Assembly (NCBI RefSeq): GCF_023094245.1
Contig: NZ_JALMEW010000004.1
Coordinates: 186,001-250,000 of the forward strand
DNA: 64,000 nt
Source: Halomonas getboli
GTDB lineage: Bacteria > Pseudomonadota > Gammaproteobacteria > Pseudomonadales > Halomonadaceae
Reading direction: 5' to 3'
The translations under genes were made by a program, and so were the position numbers. A model generated the notes under the pieces. It did not search any database and was not told the DNA's origin. It was given only the letters and a program-made list of their open reading frames with translations. Shown piece after piece: positions 28,599 to 37,976 of this stretch (position 1 is the stretch's first letter; each line of letters begins with the position of its first letter).

Positions 28599-29672
28599 TC
28601 AACGACCGTTGTGGCGCGCCATCAGCTCACCGAGCTTGCGCTGGATACGGTCGTCGGCAGGCTCGTCCGGTGAGGCGCGCTCGGCGGCGACGGCCTGCGA
28701 GGGGGATGATGATGAAGGGAGATCGGAAGGCGCCGCGACCCGCTCCGATGACGCGTCACGCCGCTCCGCGCGCGGCTTGCGCGGCCGCTGGGACCTGGCG
28801 GATTTTCCCTTGCGCTGGCGCTCGGCCTGGAGACGCTCCAGCTTCTTGTGGGCATGATCGGCGGCGCCGCGATCGACGATGCCGGCGGGCGCCCCGTTCA
28901 GATCGATGCGCTCGGCGCCTTCGCGCACCGACTTGAGATAGCGCGGCAAATTGACGTAGCAGGCCAGCGCGCGGCGCACCAGCTTCTCGGGCCAGGGCTC
29001 GAGGGCATTCAGATCCTCGTGGATGCCGACCTTGAGCGGCCGGGTATGCCCCTTGAAGAAGGCATCGCCGTAGCGCTGATACCACTGGGCCAGCAGCGCC
29101 TGGGGCGACGGCGCCTCGCCGATGGGCAGATCGCTCTGCGCCCCGGCGGCCGCGGCCGGTTCAGCGGCCGCAGGTTCTTCCGTAGCCACGGGCTCTTGCT
29201 CGGTCGCGGCCTCTTGCTCGGGCACGGTAGCGCGATGATGGCCCATCAGCGCGGAGAGGCCACGCGCCTGTCGATGCGGTGCCGCGACCGGCTCCGCCGG
29301 CGCCTTGTCATCGAGCCGCTGCTGCAGCCGATGGGCGTGGGCCTCGAGTTCGCGGTTCTGCTCGTCGAGCTCGCGGTTCTCTTCGGCGAGCTCCAGCCGC
29401 AGCCCTTCGGATTCGGCCAGCTTCGCCTCCAGCGCCCGGAGGCGGCCTTCCAGCTCATCGCGCTGCGACAGGCCGGCTTCCGCCCTCGCCTGCAGCTCGG
29501 CGTTGCGCGCCTCCAGGGCCTGACGCCCCTGCTCCAGCTCGGCCAGCCGGTTCTGCAGGGCCTGATACTGAACGTGCTGCTCGAGGCGTTGCTCGAGCAA
29601 GGCATCGAGGCGAGATTCCAGGGCCGTCATGAGACGACGGGGGCGTTCATCGATCAACTCCGGATCCTCCAT
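28599..29672 (-). CDS. ProQ/FinO-domain RNA-binding protein with N-terminal coiled coil
   Basis: A 357-residue protein in three parts. Residues 15-121 form a long Glu/Leu/Arg coiled coil (LESRLDALLEQRLEQ, LEGRLRALEAKLAESEG). Residues 122-186 are an Ala/Glu/Pro-rich linker. Residues 187-285 are a ProQ/FinO domain (LLAQWYQRYGDAFF, PLKVGIHEDL, LVRRALACYVNLPRYLKSV). A basic tail (KGKSARSQRPRKPRAERR) follows. FinO-domain proteins bind structured small RNAs and mRNA 3' ends. In E. coli ProQ that domain is N-terminal, so the coiled-coil extension is unusual. The start is uncertain: an upstream TTG-region extension exists, while a TTG five codons in and an ATG at 29630 are shorter options. Confidence 0.8.
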   Translation of the reverse strand: MEDPELIDERPRRLMTALESRLDALLEQRLEQHVQYQALQNRLAELEQGRQALEARNAELQARAEAGLSQRDELEGRLRALEAKLAESEGLRLELAEENRELDEQNRELEAHAHRLQQRLDDKAPAEPVAAPHRQARGLSALMGHHRATVPEQEAATEQEPVATEEPAAAEPAAAAGAQSDLPIGEAPSPQALLAQWYQRYGDAFFKGHTRPLKVGIHEDLNALEPWPEKLVRRALACYVNLPRYLKSVREGAERIDLNGAPAGIVDRGAADHAHKKLERLQAERQRKGKSARSQRPRKPRAERRDASSERVAAPSDLPSSSSPSQAVAAERASPDEPADDRIQRKLGELMARHNGR

Positions 29673-29755
29673 GCATGCCCGGGATAAGGACGACCTCTTT
29701 GGATACAGGCGCAGCCGCTTTCCATATGACCGGCGCCGCCAGTCGTCAGTCTGTG

Positions 29756-30295
29756 TCACTCGGATGCGTCTGGCAAACCCCGGCGGCGGTATTGCACGAA
29801 GTCATAGGCCGGCTGCCCCTCGGCGGGACGGCCCGGCACGCGCTGGCACTCTTCCCACTCGGCCTCGTCCAGCTCGGGGAAGCGGGCATCGCCTTCCACC
29901 TCGACGGCCACCTCGGTGAGATAGAGCCGGCTCGCCTTCGGCAGCGCCTGGGCGTAGATCTGCCCGCCGCCCATCACCATGATCTCGTCGACGCCGTCGA
30001 TGGTGGCCTGCTGATCGGCCAGCGCCAGCGCCGCGTCCAGGTCGTGGCAGACGCGCACGCCGTCGGGGCTGAAGCCGGCGTCGCGTGTGACCACGATATT
30101 GAGCCGCCCGGGCAGCGGCCGGCCGATGGACTCGAACGTCCTGCGCCCCATGACCAGCGGCTTGGCCTGAGTCATGCGCTTGAAGAACTTGAGATCCTCG
30201 GGCAGGTACCAAGGCAGCTGGTTGTCCACGCCGATGACGCGGTTCGCGGACAGCGCGGCGATCATCGCCACCGGAACGAGCGTATCGTCGTTCAT
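29756..30295 (-). CDS. folA: Dihydrofolate reductase
   Basis: Reduces dihydrofolate to tetrahydrofolate with NADPH. The 179 residues include all landmarks: [21 protein letters not shown] at 8-29, which contains the Met20-type loop, with [10 protein letters not shown] at 31-40 and the substrate-binding acidic residue in it. [16 protein letters not shown] (49-64) and [13 protein letters not shown] (107-119) follow. Its ATG overlaps the thyA stop by four bases (ATGA), so folA is coupled to thyA, whose reaction produces dihydrofolate. Confidence 0.96.
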   Translation of the reverse strand: MNDDTLVPVAMIAALSANRVIGVDNQLPWYLPEDLKFFKRMTQAKPLVMGRRTFESIGRPLPGRLNIVVTRDAGFSPDGVRVCHDLDAALALADQQATIDGVDEIMVMGGGQIYAQALPKASRLYLTEVAVEVEGDARFPELDEAEWEECQRVPGRPAEGQPAYDFVQYRRRGLPDASE

Positions 30296-31119
30296 ACGGC
30301 CACCTCTGCCTTGATGTGGGGATGCGGATCGTAGTCCTCGATGGCGATGTGCTCGAAGCGGAAATCGAACAGATCGGTGACGCTCGGATCCAGCACTAGG
30401 CGCGGCGCCGGGCGCGGCGTGCGCGACAGCTGCTCCCGGGCCTGGTCCAGATGATTCAGATAGAGGTGAGCATCGCCCAGGGTGTGCACGAAGTCGCCGG
30501 GCTCGAGGCCCACGACCTGGGCGATCATCCGCGTCAGCAGCGCGTAGCTGGCGATATTGAAGGGCACGCCGAGGAAGATGTCGGCGCTGCGCTGGTAGAG
30601 CTGGCAGGACAGCCTGCCGTCGGCGACATAGAACTGGAACAGGCAGTGGCACGGCGGCAGCGCCATCTCGTCGACCAGGGCCGGATTCCAGGCCGAGACG
30701 ATCAGCCGCCGCGAGCGCGGATTGGTGCGGATCTGCTCCAGCAGATTAGCGATCTGGTCGACGTGGCCACCGCGCGGGTCCGGCCAGCTGCGCCACTGAT
30801 AGCCGTAGACCGGGCCCAGCTCGCCGTTCTCGTCGGCCCACTCGTCCCAGATGCGCACCCCGTTATCCTTGAGGTAGCCGATATTGGTGTCGCCGGCCAG
30901 GAACCACAGCAGCTCGTGGATGATCGAGCGCAGGTGCAGCTTCTTGGTGGTGACGAGCGGAAAGCCTCGAGACAGGTCGAAGCGCATCTGATGGCCGAAC
31001 AGCGAGCGCGTACCGACGCCGGTACGGTCGTCACGCTCCACGCCGTGATCGAGCACGGCGCGCATCAGGTCCAGATAGGGCTGTTCGAGGGCGGGAGAAG
31101 CGGTGGCGGTCACGGGCAT
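30292..31119 (-). CDS. thyA: Thymidylate synthase
   Basis: Methylates dUMP to dTMP using methylenetetrahydrofolate. With the start at [13 protein letters not shown] it is 275 residues (E. coli 264, which begins near YLELM here YLDLM). The catalytic cysteine is in [11 protein letters not shown], the dUMP-binding [20 protein letters not shown] follows, and HIKAEVAV is the standard C-terminus. An ATG 24 bases upstream (31143) is an equal alternative; neither has a good ribosome binding site. Gene order lgt-thyA-folA is as in Pseudomonas. Confidence 0.96.
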   Translation of the reverse strand: MPVTATASPALEQPYLDLMRAVLDHGVERDDRTGVGTRSLFGHQMRFDLSRGFPLVTTKKLHLRSIIHELLWFLAGDTNIGYLKDNGVRIWDEWADENGELGPVYGYQWRSWPDPRGGHVDQIANLLEQIRTNPRSRRLIVSAWNPALVDEMALPPCHCLFQFYVADGRLSCQLYQRSADIFLGVPFNIASYALLTRMIAQVVGLEPGDFVHTLGDAHLYLNHLDQAREQLSRTPRPAPRLVLDPSVTDLFDFRFEHIAIEDYDPHPHIKAEVAV

Positions 31120-31170
31120 GGTCGACGGCTGAAAATGGGCCATACATTCTACATGCCCAGGCGTGAGTCG

Positions 31171-31229
31171 CCCATCCCGCCCCTCACGCCTCACACCTCA
31201 CACCTCACACCTCACCCCCACACCTCACA
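31171..31229. repeat. Heptad-repeat tract, lgt/thyA gap
   Basis: Six consecutive seven-base units from 31182 read CCTCACG, CCTCACA (x3), CCTCACC, then CCCACA (6 bases) and CCTCACA. A single GCGTGAG at 31171 is in the opposite orientation. The lgt stop codon (31225-31227) is inside the last unit. Confidence 0.85.
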
Positions 31230-32013
31230 CCTTCGCATCCACCGGCCGGCCGCGAGACCAGGCCATCAGCGCCACGCCGGCGACGATCATCGGCAGCGAC
31301 AGCAGCATGCCCTGGGTCACCCAGCCGAAGGCGATGAAGCCAAGCTGCGGGTCGGGGCGGCGCACGAACTCCACGCCGATACGGAAGATGCCATAGAGCG
31401 TCAGGAACAGGCCGGACATCAGCCCCCGCCGACGCGGCGTCGACGAAACCCACCACAGCACCGCGAACAGCACCGCGCCCTCGAGCGCCGCCTCGTACAG
31501 CGACGACGGATGACGCGGCTCCGGCCCCTGGCCGGGGAACACCAGCCCCCAGGGCACGTCGGTAACGCGCCCGGGCAGCTCGTGGTTGATGAAGTTGCCG
31601 ATGCGCCCCGCCCCCAGGCCGATCGGCACCAGCGGCGCGACGAAATCGGTGAGCGCCAAGAAGGCCAGCCGCTTCTTGCGCGCGAAGTAGAGCGAGGCCA
31701 GCAGCACGCCGATCAGGCCACCGTGGAAGCTCATGCCACCGTCCCAGACACGGAAGATCCACAGCGGATCGGCGAGCCACTGATCGAGGCCGTAGAAGAT
31801 CGCATAGCCCAGCCGGCCGCCGAGCACCACGCCCAGCGCGGCATAGAAGATCAGATCGCCCACGTCGTCGCCGTTCAGGCCGATGCGGGGCGCGCGGCGG
31901 CGCCCCAGCCACCAGGCGGCGATGAAGCCGATGACGTACATCAGGCCGTACCAGTGAACCTGGAGCGGCCCGAGCGAGATGGCCACAGGGTCGATATCGG
32001 GATAGCGCAGCAT
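31225..32013 (-). CDS. lgt: Prolipoprotein diacylglyceryl transferase
   Basis: An integral inner-membrane enzyme that transfers diacylglycerol from phosphatidylglycerol to the lipobox cysteine of prolipoproteins. The 262 residues form about seven membrane helices. Conserved blocks are [12 protein letters not shown] near residue 19, [11 protein letters not shown] near 92 with the essential histidine, the Lgt signature [14 protein letters not shown] near 136, and RHPSSLYEA near 165. AGGA precedes the ATG. The stop codon falls in a heptad-repeat tract. Confidence 0.96.
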   Translation of the reverse strand: MLRYPDIDPVAISLGPLQVHWYGLMYVIGFIAAWWLGRRRAPRIGLNGDDVGDLIFYAALGVVLGGRLGYAIFYGLDQWLADPLWIFRVWDGGMSFHGGLIGVLLASLYFARKKRLAFLALTDFVAPLVPIGLGAGRIGNFINHELPGRVTDVPWGLVFPGQGPEPRHPSSLYEAALEGAVLFAVLWWVSSTPRRRGLMSGLFLTLYGIFRIGVEFVRRPDPQLGFIAFGWVTQGMLLSLPMIVAGVALMAWSRGRPVDAKV

Positions 32014-32029
32014 GGAGTCCTCGAACGAT

Positions 32030-32089
32030 ACGGTCAGGAGTTAAAGAGTTAAGGCGTAAGGCGTAAGAGCGTCAGGGGTAAGACGTCAG
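32030..32089. repeat. Heptad-repeat tract, TauE/lgt gap
   Basis: Units of mostly seven bases run AGTTAAG, GCGTAAG, GCGTAAG, GCGTCAG, GGGTAAG, ACGTCAG, fitting the same NNYRARG-like family. There is no clear inverted partner. A short GC-rich palindromic stretch (GCCGGCCGCCGTTCGCGGCCGG) follows before the stop of the TauE/SafE gene. Confidence 0.65.
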
Positions 32090-32114
32090 CCGCCGGCCGC
32101 CGTTCGCGGCCGGG

Positions 32115-32909
32115 TCATATCAGGAACTTGAGGCCGACGGCCACCAGCAGGCCGGCGAAAGCCAGACGCAGCAGGCGCGCGGGCAGGCGATGGGCCAGCT
32201 TCACGCCGACCCGGGCGAAGGGCACGCTGGCGAGCACGATGCCGAGGAAGGCGGGCACCATGACATAGCCCATGGCGCCGGCCGGCAGCCCGGGCTCGCC
32301 CCAGCCGACGACGATGAAGGTCACCGCCCCGAAGGCCGCGATCGGCAGGCCGCAGGCCGAGGAGGTGCCGACGGCGCGGGTCATCGAGGCCCCGCAGCGA
32401 GTCAGCCAGGGCACGCTCAGGGTGCCGCCACCGATGCCGAACAGCGCCGATACGCCGCCGATCACCACACCGGCCAGCCCCATGGCCGCCCGCCCGGGCT
32501 GCCGCTGCCCCGGTCGGGGGCCGCGCCCCAGCGCCATCTTGGCGGCCACCGCCAGCAGGAAGACGCCGAACAGCGTACCCAGCGCGCCACCGGAGAGGCT
32601 GCCGGCAACGAACACGCCGGCGATCGCCCCCAGCACCAGCCCCGGCAACAGCGCCAGGAACCAGTCGCGCTGGACGCTGCCGCGTCGATAGTGGCCCCAG
32701 GCCGAGGAAGCGCCGGTCACCACGATGGTCGACAGCGAGGTGCCCACCGCCAGGTGCATGACGACGTCCGGCGACAGGCCCTGCAGGTCGAAGGCGAATA
32801 CCAGCGCCGGCACGATCACCAGTCCGCCGCCGATGCCGAACAGCCCGGCCAGGGTCCCGGCCAGGCCGCCCAGCAGCAGATAGCCCATCCAGATCAGCAG
32901 CGCGCTCAT
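32115..32909 (-). CDS. TauE/SafE-family membrane permease
   Basis: A 264-residue inner-membrane protein with about eight helices in two homologous halves. Each half begins with a glycine-rich GLFGIGGG motif (LAGLFGIGGGLVIVP near residue 22 and VSALFGIGGGTLSVP near 157). The family is proposed to export sulfite, sulfoacetate or other small anions, but the substrate here cannot be told from sequence. It overlaps the upstream receiver-domain gene by four bases (ATGA), indicating co-transcription. The position upstream of lgt is conserved in Pseudomonas. Confidence 0.88.
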   Translation of the reverse strand: MSALLIWMGYLLLGGLAGTLAGLFGIGGGLVIVPALVFAFDLQGLSPDVVMHLAVGTSLSTIVVTGASSAWGHYRRGSVQRDWFLALLPGLVLGAIAGVFVAGSLSGGALGTLFGVFLLAVAAKMALGRGPRPGQRQPGRAAMGLAGVVIGGVSALFGIGGGTLSVPWLTRCGASMTRAVGTSSACGLPIAAFGAVTFIVVGWGEPGLPAGAMGYVMVPAFLGIVLASVPFARVGVKLAHRLPARLLRLAFAGLLVAVGLKFLI

Positions 32910-34057
32910 GCGTCGTTCTCCCGGAGCAGACGACCGGGCAGCCAGTGATGGACGCGATCCAGCAGGTCCTGGGGGCGATAAGGCTTGGCCAGATAGTCAT
33001 CCATGCCGGCCTCGCGGAAGCGCTGGCGGTCCGCCTCGCCGGCATTGGCCGTCAGTGCCACCATCACGCTGCGCGCACCGTCGCCCCGCTCGGCCTCACG
33101 GGCGCGCCAGGCGCGGCAGGTCTCCACGCCGTCCATGTCGGCCATGTAGATATCCAGGAACACCAGGTCGAAGGCCGTCGTCTCCAGGCTGTCCAGCGCC
33201 TCTCGGCCGCTGGTGGCGGTCACCACCTCGACGCCCTGCCCCTCCAGCACCTTGCGCGCCAGCATCAGATTGACCGGGCCGTCGTCAACCACCAGCACCC
33301 GCACCGTGGCCGGCGGCCCCGTGGGCGCCCCCGTCGCGTCGGCATCGCCGAGGTTCTCCAGCAGCACCGCGGTTTCCGCCAGCCGCTCCTGAAGCCCTTC
33401 GATGGCCGCGCGCTCATCATCCCCGTCGGGACGCTTCCAGCGCTCGCCCTGCAGCACCTCCGACACCGCGTCCATCAGCGGACGCAGCATCTGCTGCAGG
33501 TGGCTGAGATAGTCGGACTTGAGCCGCGATTCCTCCTGGGCGCGCACGCGACCGGTTTCAAGGCGCATCAGCTGACCACGCTGGGCCTGAAGATCGTCAT
33601 TGAGGCGGCGCTCCACGCCGCGCACGGCCTCGATTTCGGCCTGCCAGCGCTTGGCCATGGCATCGCAGCTCTCCGCCACGGCCTCCAACCGCCGCTCGAG
33701 GGGAAGATGGGTTGCGTCCAGACGACCGGCACCTGAGGCATCGTCGCCACCGCCGGCGCGCAGCCGCTCGCCCAGCCGGGCGAAGGCCGCCTCGACCCGG
33801 GCCTCCTCGCTGCGGATACGCTGGCGCAGCAGCATCAGGAAGGCCGTCACATTGAGGCCGCTGCCGATCGCCAGCACCAGCAGCCACCAGACAGTGTCGC
33901 CCCAGGACGCCGGCGAAAGCACCAGCCAGCGGCCGCTCAGCCCTACGATCAGCCATAGCCCGACCAGCACCACCTGCAGGACCAGCACCGGCCACAGTAT
34001 CGGCGTGACCAGACGTGACCAGGCCCGCTCCTTGTCTTTCTCGACACTCATTGTCAT
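32906..34057 (-). CDS. Membrane receiver-domain protein with histidine-less DHp-like region
   Basis: A 383-residue protein with two membrane helices (about 18-40 and 56-77), a coiled-coil stretch (about 80-200) and a C-terminal response-regulator receiver (252-375). The receiver is intact: acidic pair Asp258/Asp259, phosphoacceptor Asp302 in VFLDIYMADMDG, Thr337 and Lys358. Residues 180-194 (KSDYLSHLQQMLRPL) align with the H-box of hybrid kinases (KSxFLANMSHELRTPL), but Gln189 stands where the phosphorylated His should be. There is also no HATPase domain. It looks like a hybrid kinase reduced to a phosphate-receiving scaffold. An ATG six bases downstream is better spaced from AGGG. Confidence 0.8.
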   Translation of the reverse strand: MTMSVEKDKERAWSRLVTPILWPVLVLQVVLVGLWLIVGLSGRWLVLSPASWGDTVWWLLVLAIGSGLNVTAFLMLLRQRIRSEEARVEAAFARLGERLRAGGGDDASGAGRLDATHLPLERRLEAVAESCDAMAKRWQAEIEAVRGVERRLNDDLQAQRGQLMRLETGRVRAQEESRLKSDYLSHLQQMLRPLMDAVSEVLQGERWKRPDGDDERAAIEGLQERLAETAVLLENLGDADATGAPTGPPATVRVLVVDDGPVNLMLARKVLEGQGVEVVTATSGREALDSLETTAFDLVFLDIYMADMDGVETCRAWRAREAERGDGARSVMVALTANAGEADRQRFREAGMDDYLAKPYRPQDLLDRVHHWLPGRLLRENDA

Positions 34058-34158
34058 CCCTGTACCGCGTCGATTGGCGTCAGCAGAGTGTACGATGCCG
34101 GGCCATCCCTGTCATGACGGGGCTTCCCGAGCCTCGGCGGGCGGGGTAGGCTGGCGCC

Positions 34159-34953
34159 ATGTGTCTGATCGCCCTCGACCACCGCCCCGATGGCCCCATC
34201 GTCCTGCGACTGGTGGCCAACCGTGACGAATTCCACGCCCGCCCGACGGCGCCGATGGGCGCCTGGGAAGACGCCCCCGGCATCGTCGGCGGCCGCGATC
34301 TTCAAGCCGGTGGTGGCTGGCTCGCCGCTCACCGGCGTGGCCGCTTCGCCGCCGTGACCAATGTGCGCGATCCCGACCTGCCGATGCCCGAACGGGCGAC
34401 GAGCCGCGGCGCCCTGGTGCGCTCGGCCCTCGAACGCGACGATCTGACCGGCTGGCTGCGCGAGCTGGCCGCGGGCGAGGCCCGCCGCTATGCCGGCTTC
34501 AACCTGCTGGCCGGCGACGGCCGACGGCTTTGGTACCTGCATCGCGGCCGCGGCGGCATCCAGCTAGAGCGCCTAGGCGCCGGTCTGCACGGCCTTTCCA
34601 ACGCCGAGCTGGACACGCCCTGGCCCAAGCTGGTCGCCGCGCGCCGCGGACTCGAACACAGCCTGACAGACGGCCGCTGGCCGCAGGATGCCCTGGCGAG
34701 CTTCGCCGACCCCCGCGAGGCCGAGGACGCCCATCTGCCGGACACCGGCGTGGGGCAGGAACTCGAACGCCGCCTCTCGGCGGCGTTCATCGTCGGTGAA
34801 GACTATGGCACTCGGGCCACCAGCTGGCTGGAGTGGCACGCCGATGGCCGGCTGACGCTGGGCGAGCGGCGCTTCGGGCCGAACGGCATCGCGCTGGGCG
34901 AGCGTCGGGAGACGCTCGTGACGCCGCCCCTGGCGGCCGTCTCGCGGCGCTGA
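34159..34953 (+). CDS. NRDE family protein (TANGO2-like)
   Basis: A 264-residue member of the NRDE/TANGO2 family, named for the ANRDE motif seen here at residues 20-24. It starts MCLIAL, the N-terminal Cys2 arrangement typical of the family and suggestive of an Ntn-hydrolase fold. Other conserved blocks are GGRDLQAGGGWLA near 44 and GLSNAELDTPWPKL near 147. Molecular function in bacteria is not settled; eukaryotic members are linked to haem or acyl-CoA handling. It is convergent with ptsP, with only four bases between stop codons. Confidence 0.88.
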   Translation: MCLIALDHRPDGPIVLRLVANRDEFHARPTAPMGAWEDAPGIVGGRDLQAGGGWLAAHRRGRFAAVTNVRDPDLPMPERATSRGALVRSALERDDLTGWLRELAAGEARRYAGFNLLAGDGRRLWYLHRGRGGIQLERLGAGLHGLSNAELDTPWPKLVAARRGLEHSLTDGRWPQDALASFADPREAEDAHLPDTGVGQELERRLSAAFIVGEDYGTRATSWLEWHADGRLTLGERRFGPNGIALGERRETLVTPPLAAVSRR

Positions 34954-34957
34954 GCGC

Positions 34958-37249
34958 TCAGGCGTCCTTGGGCGGCAGCAGGTGCGAGAGCTCCCACTCG
35001 TGCATCCGCCCCTCCAGGCGCCGCCGCACGCCCACCGGCGACGACTCGGTCAGCACCTCATCGACCAGCGCCTGGGCCGAGGTCTGGCTGACGCGACGGA
35101 TGGCGGCACGCACCTTGGGCAGGCTCGGCGCGTTCATCGACAGCGCATCGAAGCCCATGCCCATCAGCAGCAGCGCTCCGGCCGGATCGGCCGCCAGCTC
35201 GCCGCACACCGAGATCGGCATCTCCAGCGCCGTGGCCTCGCGGGCCAGGCGCGCCATGGCCGAAAGCACCGCCGGGTGGCAGGCATCGTACAGATCCGCC
35301 ACCCGCGGATTGTTGCGATCCACCGCCAGCAGGTACTGGGTCAGGTCGTTGCTGCCCACCGAGAAGAAGTCCACCCGCTCGGCCAGCGCATCGAGCTGGT
35401 AGAGCGTCGCCGGCACCTCCAGCATCACGCCCACCTTGGGCCTGGCCACCTCGACGCCGTCCTCGCCGAGCTCGCGGATGGCGCGCTCCAGCAGGCGCAG
35501 GGCGTCGTCGACCTCGTCGACGTTGGTGATCATCGGCAGCAGGATGCGCAGATTGTCGAGCCCCTGGGAGGCCCGCAGCATGGCTCTCAGCTGGACCATC
35601 AGCACCTCGGGATGATCGAGAGTCACGCGGATGCCGCGCCAGCCGAGGAAGGGATTGGCCTCCTCGATGGGGAAGTACGGCAGATCCTTGTCGCCGCCGA
35701 TGTCCAGGGTGCGCATCACCACCGGCAGCGGGGCGAAGCCCTCGAGCTGCTCGCGATAGAGCTTGGTCTGCTCCTGCTCACCGGGAAAGCGCTCGGTGAT
35801 CATGAACGGCACTTCGGTGCGATACAGTCCCACCCCGCCGATCCGCGACTTGAGCGATGCCATGGCATCCACCGCCAAGCCGGTGTTGACCAGCAGCGGC
35901 ACGTCGTGGCCATCCGGGGTGCGGCTGGGCAGGTCCTGCTCGTGCTCGAGCAGCTCGGCGAGCGCCCGCTCCTCTTCGATCAGGCCCTCGTAGTGGCTCT
36001 CGATATCGGGGCTCGGGCGCACGAACAGCCGCCCGCGATGACCGTCGAGCACCAGCCGCGCGCCGTTGAGCCGCGGCAGCGGCAGGTCGACCATGCCCAG
36101 CACCGTGGGAATGCCCATGGCGCGCGCCACGATCGCCACGTGGGAGGTACTGGAGCCGCGCACCGAGACGATGCCGGCCAACTTGTCCCGCGGCACCTCG
36201 CCGAGCATCGCGACGCTGATCTCGTCGCTGACCAGCACGGTATGATCGGGATAGACGGCGGGCGTCGAGGCGGTGTCTTCCTGAAGGTGGGCGAGCACGC
36301 GCCGCCCCAGGTCGCGCACGTCGGCCGCCCGCTCGCGCAGGTAGTCATCGTTCACCCGCTCCAGGTACTGCACGTGGCGCCGCACCACGTCGGCCAGCGC
36401 GCCGGGGGCCCACTGCCCCTCGCGGATGCGCTTGACCACCTCCTGGGACAGCGCCGCCTCGCCCAGCATCTGCTGGTAGACATCGAACAGCGCCAGCTCC
36501 TGGGCTGAGATGCGGTTGGCCAGGCGCTCGCCCGCGGCGCGTATCTCGTCGCGCACCCGGCCGATCGCCTCCTTGAGCCGCGCGATCTCGTACTCTTCAT
36601 CGGTGGGAATCAGGTCCGGCACGCTGTCGAGGTCGGCCGGCGGCGCGATCACCACCGCCTCGCCGATGGCCATGCCCGGCGAGGCCGCCACCCCGGTGAA
36701 GGTGGCCTGGCCGCCGGGCAGCGACGGTCGGGTCAGGCTGCCGGTAGCCAGCGCATGAGCCAGCACACCGGCCAGCTGGGCGGCCATGGTCACTAGGAAG
36801 GCCTCGTCGGCCTCGTCGAAGCGGCGCTTGTCGGACTGCTGGACCACCAGCACGCCGAGCATGCGACGCTGGTGGATGATCGGCACGCCGAGGAAGCTGG
36901 AGTAGCGTTCCTCGCCGGTGGTCTCGAAGTAGCGGAAGAAGGGATGGGCGCGGGCATCTTCCAGGTTGAGAGGCTCCTCCCGCTGGGCCACCAGCCCGAC
37001 CAGCCCTTCGCCCACCGGCAGGCTCACGTGGCCCACGGCCTGGGTGCGCAGGCCGATGGTTTCCATCAGCACCAGGCGATCGAGCTGGGTATCGAAGAGG
37101 TAGAAGGAGCATACGTCGGTGCGCATGGCCTTGCGGATGCGCCGCACCATGGTCGACAGGGCGGCGTCCAGATTGCGAGCCCCGTTGACCTCCAGGATGA
37201 TGCGGCGCAGCACCTCGAGCATCGGCGTCTTGCTGTCCATTGTTGTCAT
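34958..37249 (-). CDS. ptsP: Phosphoenolpyruvate-protein phosphotransferase, nitrogen PTS enzyme I
   Basis: EI-Ntr takes phosphate from PEP and passes it to NPr, in a regulatory phosphorelay that senses nitrogen and potassium status. The 763 residues comprise an N-terminal GAF domain (about 10-165), then the EI core. The phosphorylated histidine is His370 in GSSTSHVAIVARAMG. The PEP-binding TIM barrel contains GVGLYRTEVPFM near 500, FFSVGSNDLTQY near 665, and a catalytic cysteine in ISVCGELA near 715. The second ATG (37240) is better spaced from GCGAGG than the first. It follows rppH by 48 bases, a widespread gene pair. Confidence 0.95.
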   Translation of the reverse strand: MTTMDSKTPMLEVLRRIILEVNGARNLDAALSTMVRRIRKAMRTDVCSFYLFDTQLDRLVLMETIGLRTQAVGHVSLPVGEGLVGLVAQREEPLNLEDARAHPFFRYFETTGEERYSSFLGVPIIHQRRMLGVLVVQQSDKRRFDEADEAFLVTMAAQLAGVLAHALATGSLTRPSLPGGQATFTGVAASPGMAIGEAVVIAPPADLDSVPDLIPTDEEYEIARLKEAIGRVRDEIRAAGERLANRISAQELALFDVYQQMLGEAALSQEVVKRIREGQWAPGALADVVRRHVQYLERVNDDYLRERAADVRDLGRRVLAHLQEDTASTPAVYPDHTVLVSDEISVAMLGEVPRDKLAGIVSVRGSSTSHVAIVARAMGIPTVLGMVDLPLPRLNGARLVLDGHRGRLFVRPSPDIESHYEGLIEEERALAELLEHEQDLPSRTPDGHDVPLLVNTGLAVDAMASLKSRIGGVGLYRTEVPFMITERFPGEQEQTKLYREQLEGFAPLPVVMRTLDIGGDKDLPYFPIEEANPFLGWRGIRVTLDHPEVLMVQLRAMLRASQGLDNLRILLPMITNVDEVDDALRLLERAIRELGEDGVEVARPKVGVMLEVPATLYQLDALAERVDFFSVGSNDLTQYLLAVDRNNPRVADLYDACHPAVLSAMARLAREATALEMPISVCGELAADPAGALLLMGMGFDALSMNAPSLPKVRAAIRRVSQTSAQALVDEVLTESSPVGVRRRLEGRMHEWELSHLLPPKDA

Positions 37250-37297
37250 GCCTCGCTGAGGGTGTTGCCGGGGCCGTCCCCGGCGCGTGTCGTGGCG

Positions 37298-37792
37298 TCA
37301 GCCATGCCCCAGGGCCAGGCGCTGGGCGCGCGGCGACAGTTCACGCAGCGCGCGCCGATAGACCTCGCGCTTGAAGGGCACCACCTGGCCCAGCGGATAC
37401 CAGTAGCTGACCCAGCGCCAGCCATCGAACTCGGGCTTGGCCGCACCGCCATCCATGCTGATGCGGGTCTCGCCGCAGCGGATCCTGAGCAGGAACCACT
37501 TCTGTTTCTGGCCGATGCATACCGGGCGTGAACGCGTTCTCACCATGCGGCGCGGTAGGCGGTAGCGCAACCAGCCTCGGGTACAGGCAAGCACCTCGAC
37601 GTCGTCGGCCGTCAGGCCGACCTCCTCGTAAAGTTCGCGAAACAGTGCCTGTTGCGGTGTCTCGTTCGCCTTGATGCCTCCCTGGGGAAACTGCCAGGCA
37701 TTCTGCCCCACCCGACGCGCCCATAGCAGTTGCCCCTCGTCGTTGGCGAGGATGATGCCAACGTTGGGGCGAAAGCCATCTGCGTCGATCAC
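37298..37792 (-). CDS. rppH: RNA pyrophosphohydrolase
   Basis: Removes pyrophosphate from the 5' end of triphosphorylated mRNA, which starts RNase E-dependent decay. The 164 residues begin at a GTG ([18 protein letters not shown]), matching E. coli MIDDDGYRPNVGI. The Nudix box is [20 protein letters not shown], and [18 protein letters not shown] [14 protein letters not shown] and [17 protein letters not shown] are hallmarks. AAGG precedes the GTG. It is upstream of ptsP on the same strand and divergent from the HAD gene. Confidence 0.95.
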   Translation of the reverse strand: MIDADGFRPNVGIILANDEGQLLWARRVGQNAWQFPQGGIKANETPQQALFRELYEEVGLTADDVEVLACTRGWLRYRLPRRMVRTRSRPVCIGQKQKWFLLRIRCGETRISMDGGAAKPEFDGWRWVSYWYPLGQVVPFKREVYRRALRELSPRAQRLALGHG

Positions 37793-37976
37793 GGACTTCA
37801 CCTTATGAATCCAGTCTTCACTGCATTCTTCCACAAGGCCGTGAAGCGTATCAATACGCCAATGGGGGCCGCGCTCGTAGGGGCCGGGCGCATCTGCCAT
37901 AATTCCGGGCTCGACGAGACATCGCCACCGACGCGCCGGGACAGCGGCGCGCGCCACGACCAACAAGAGGAAAGCC

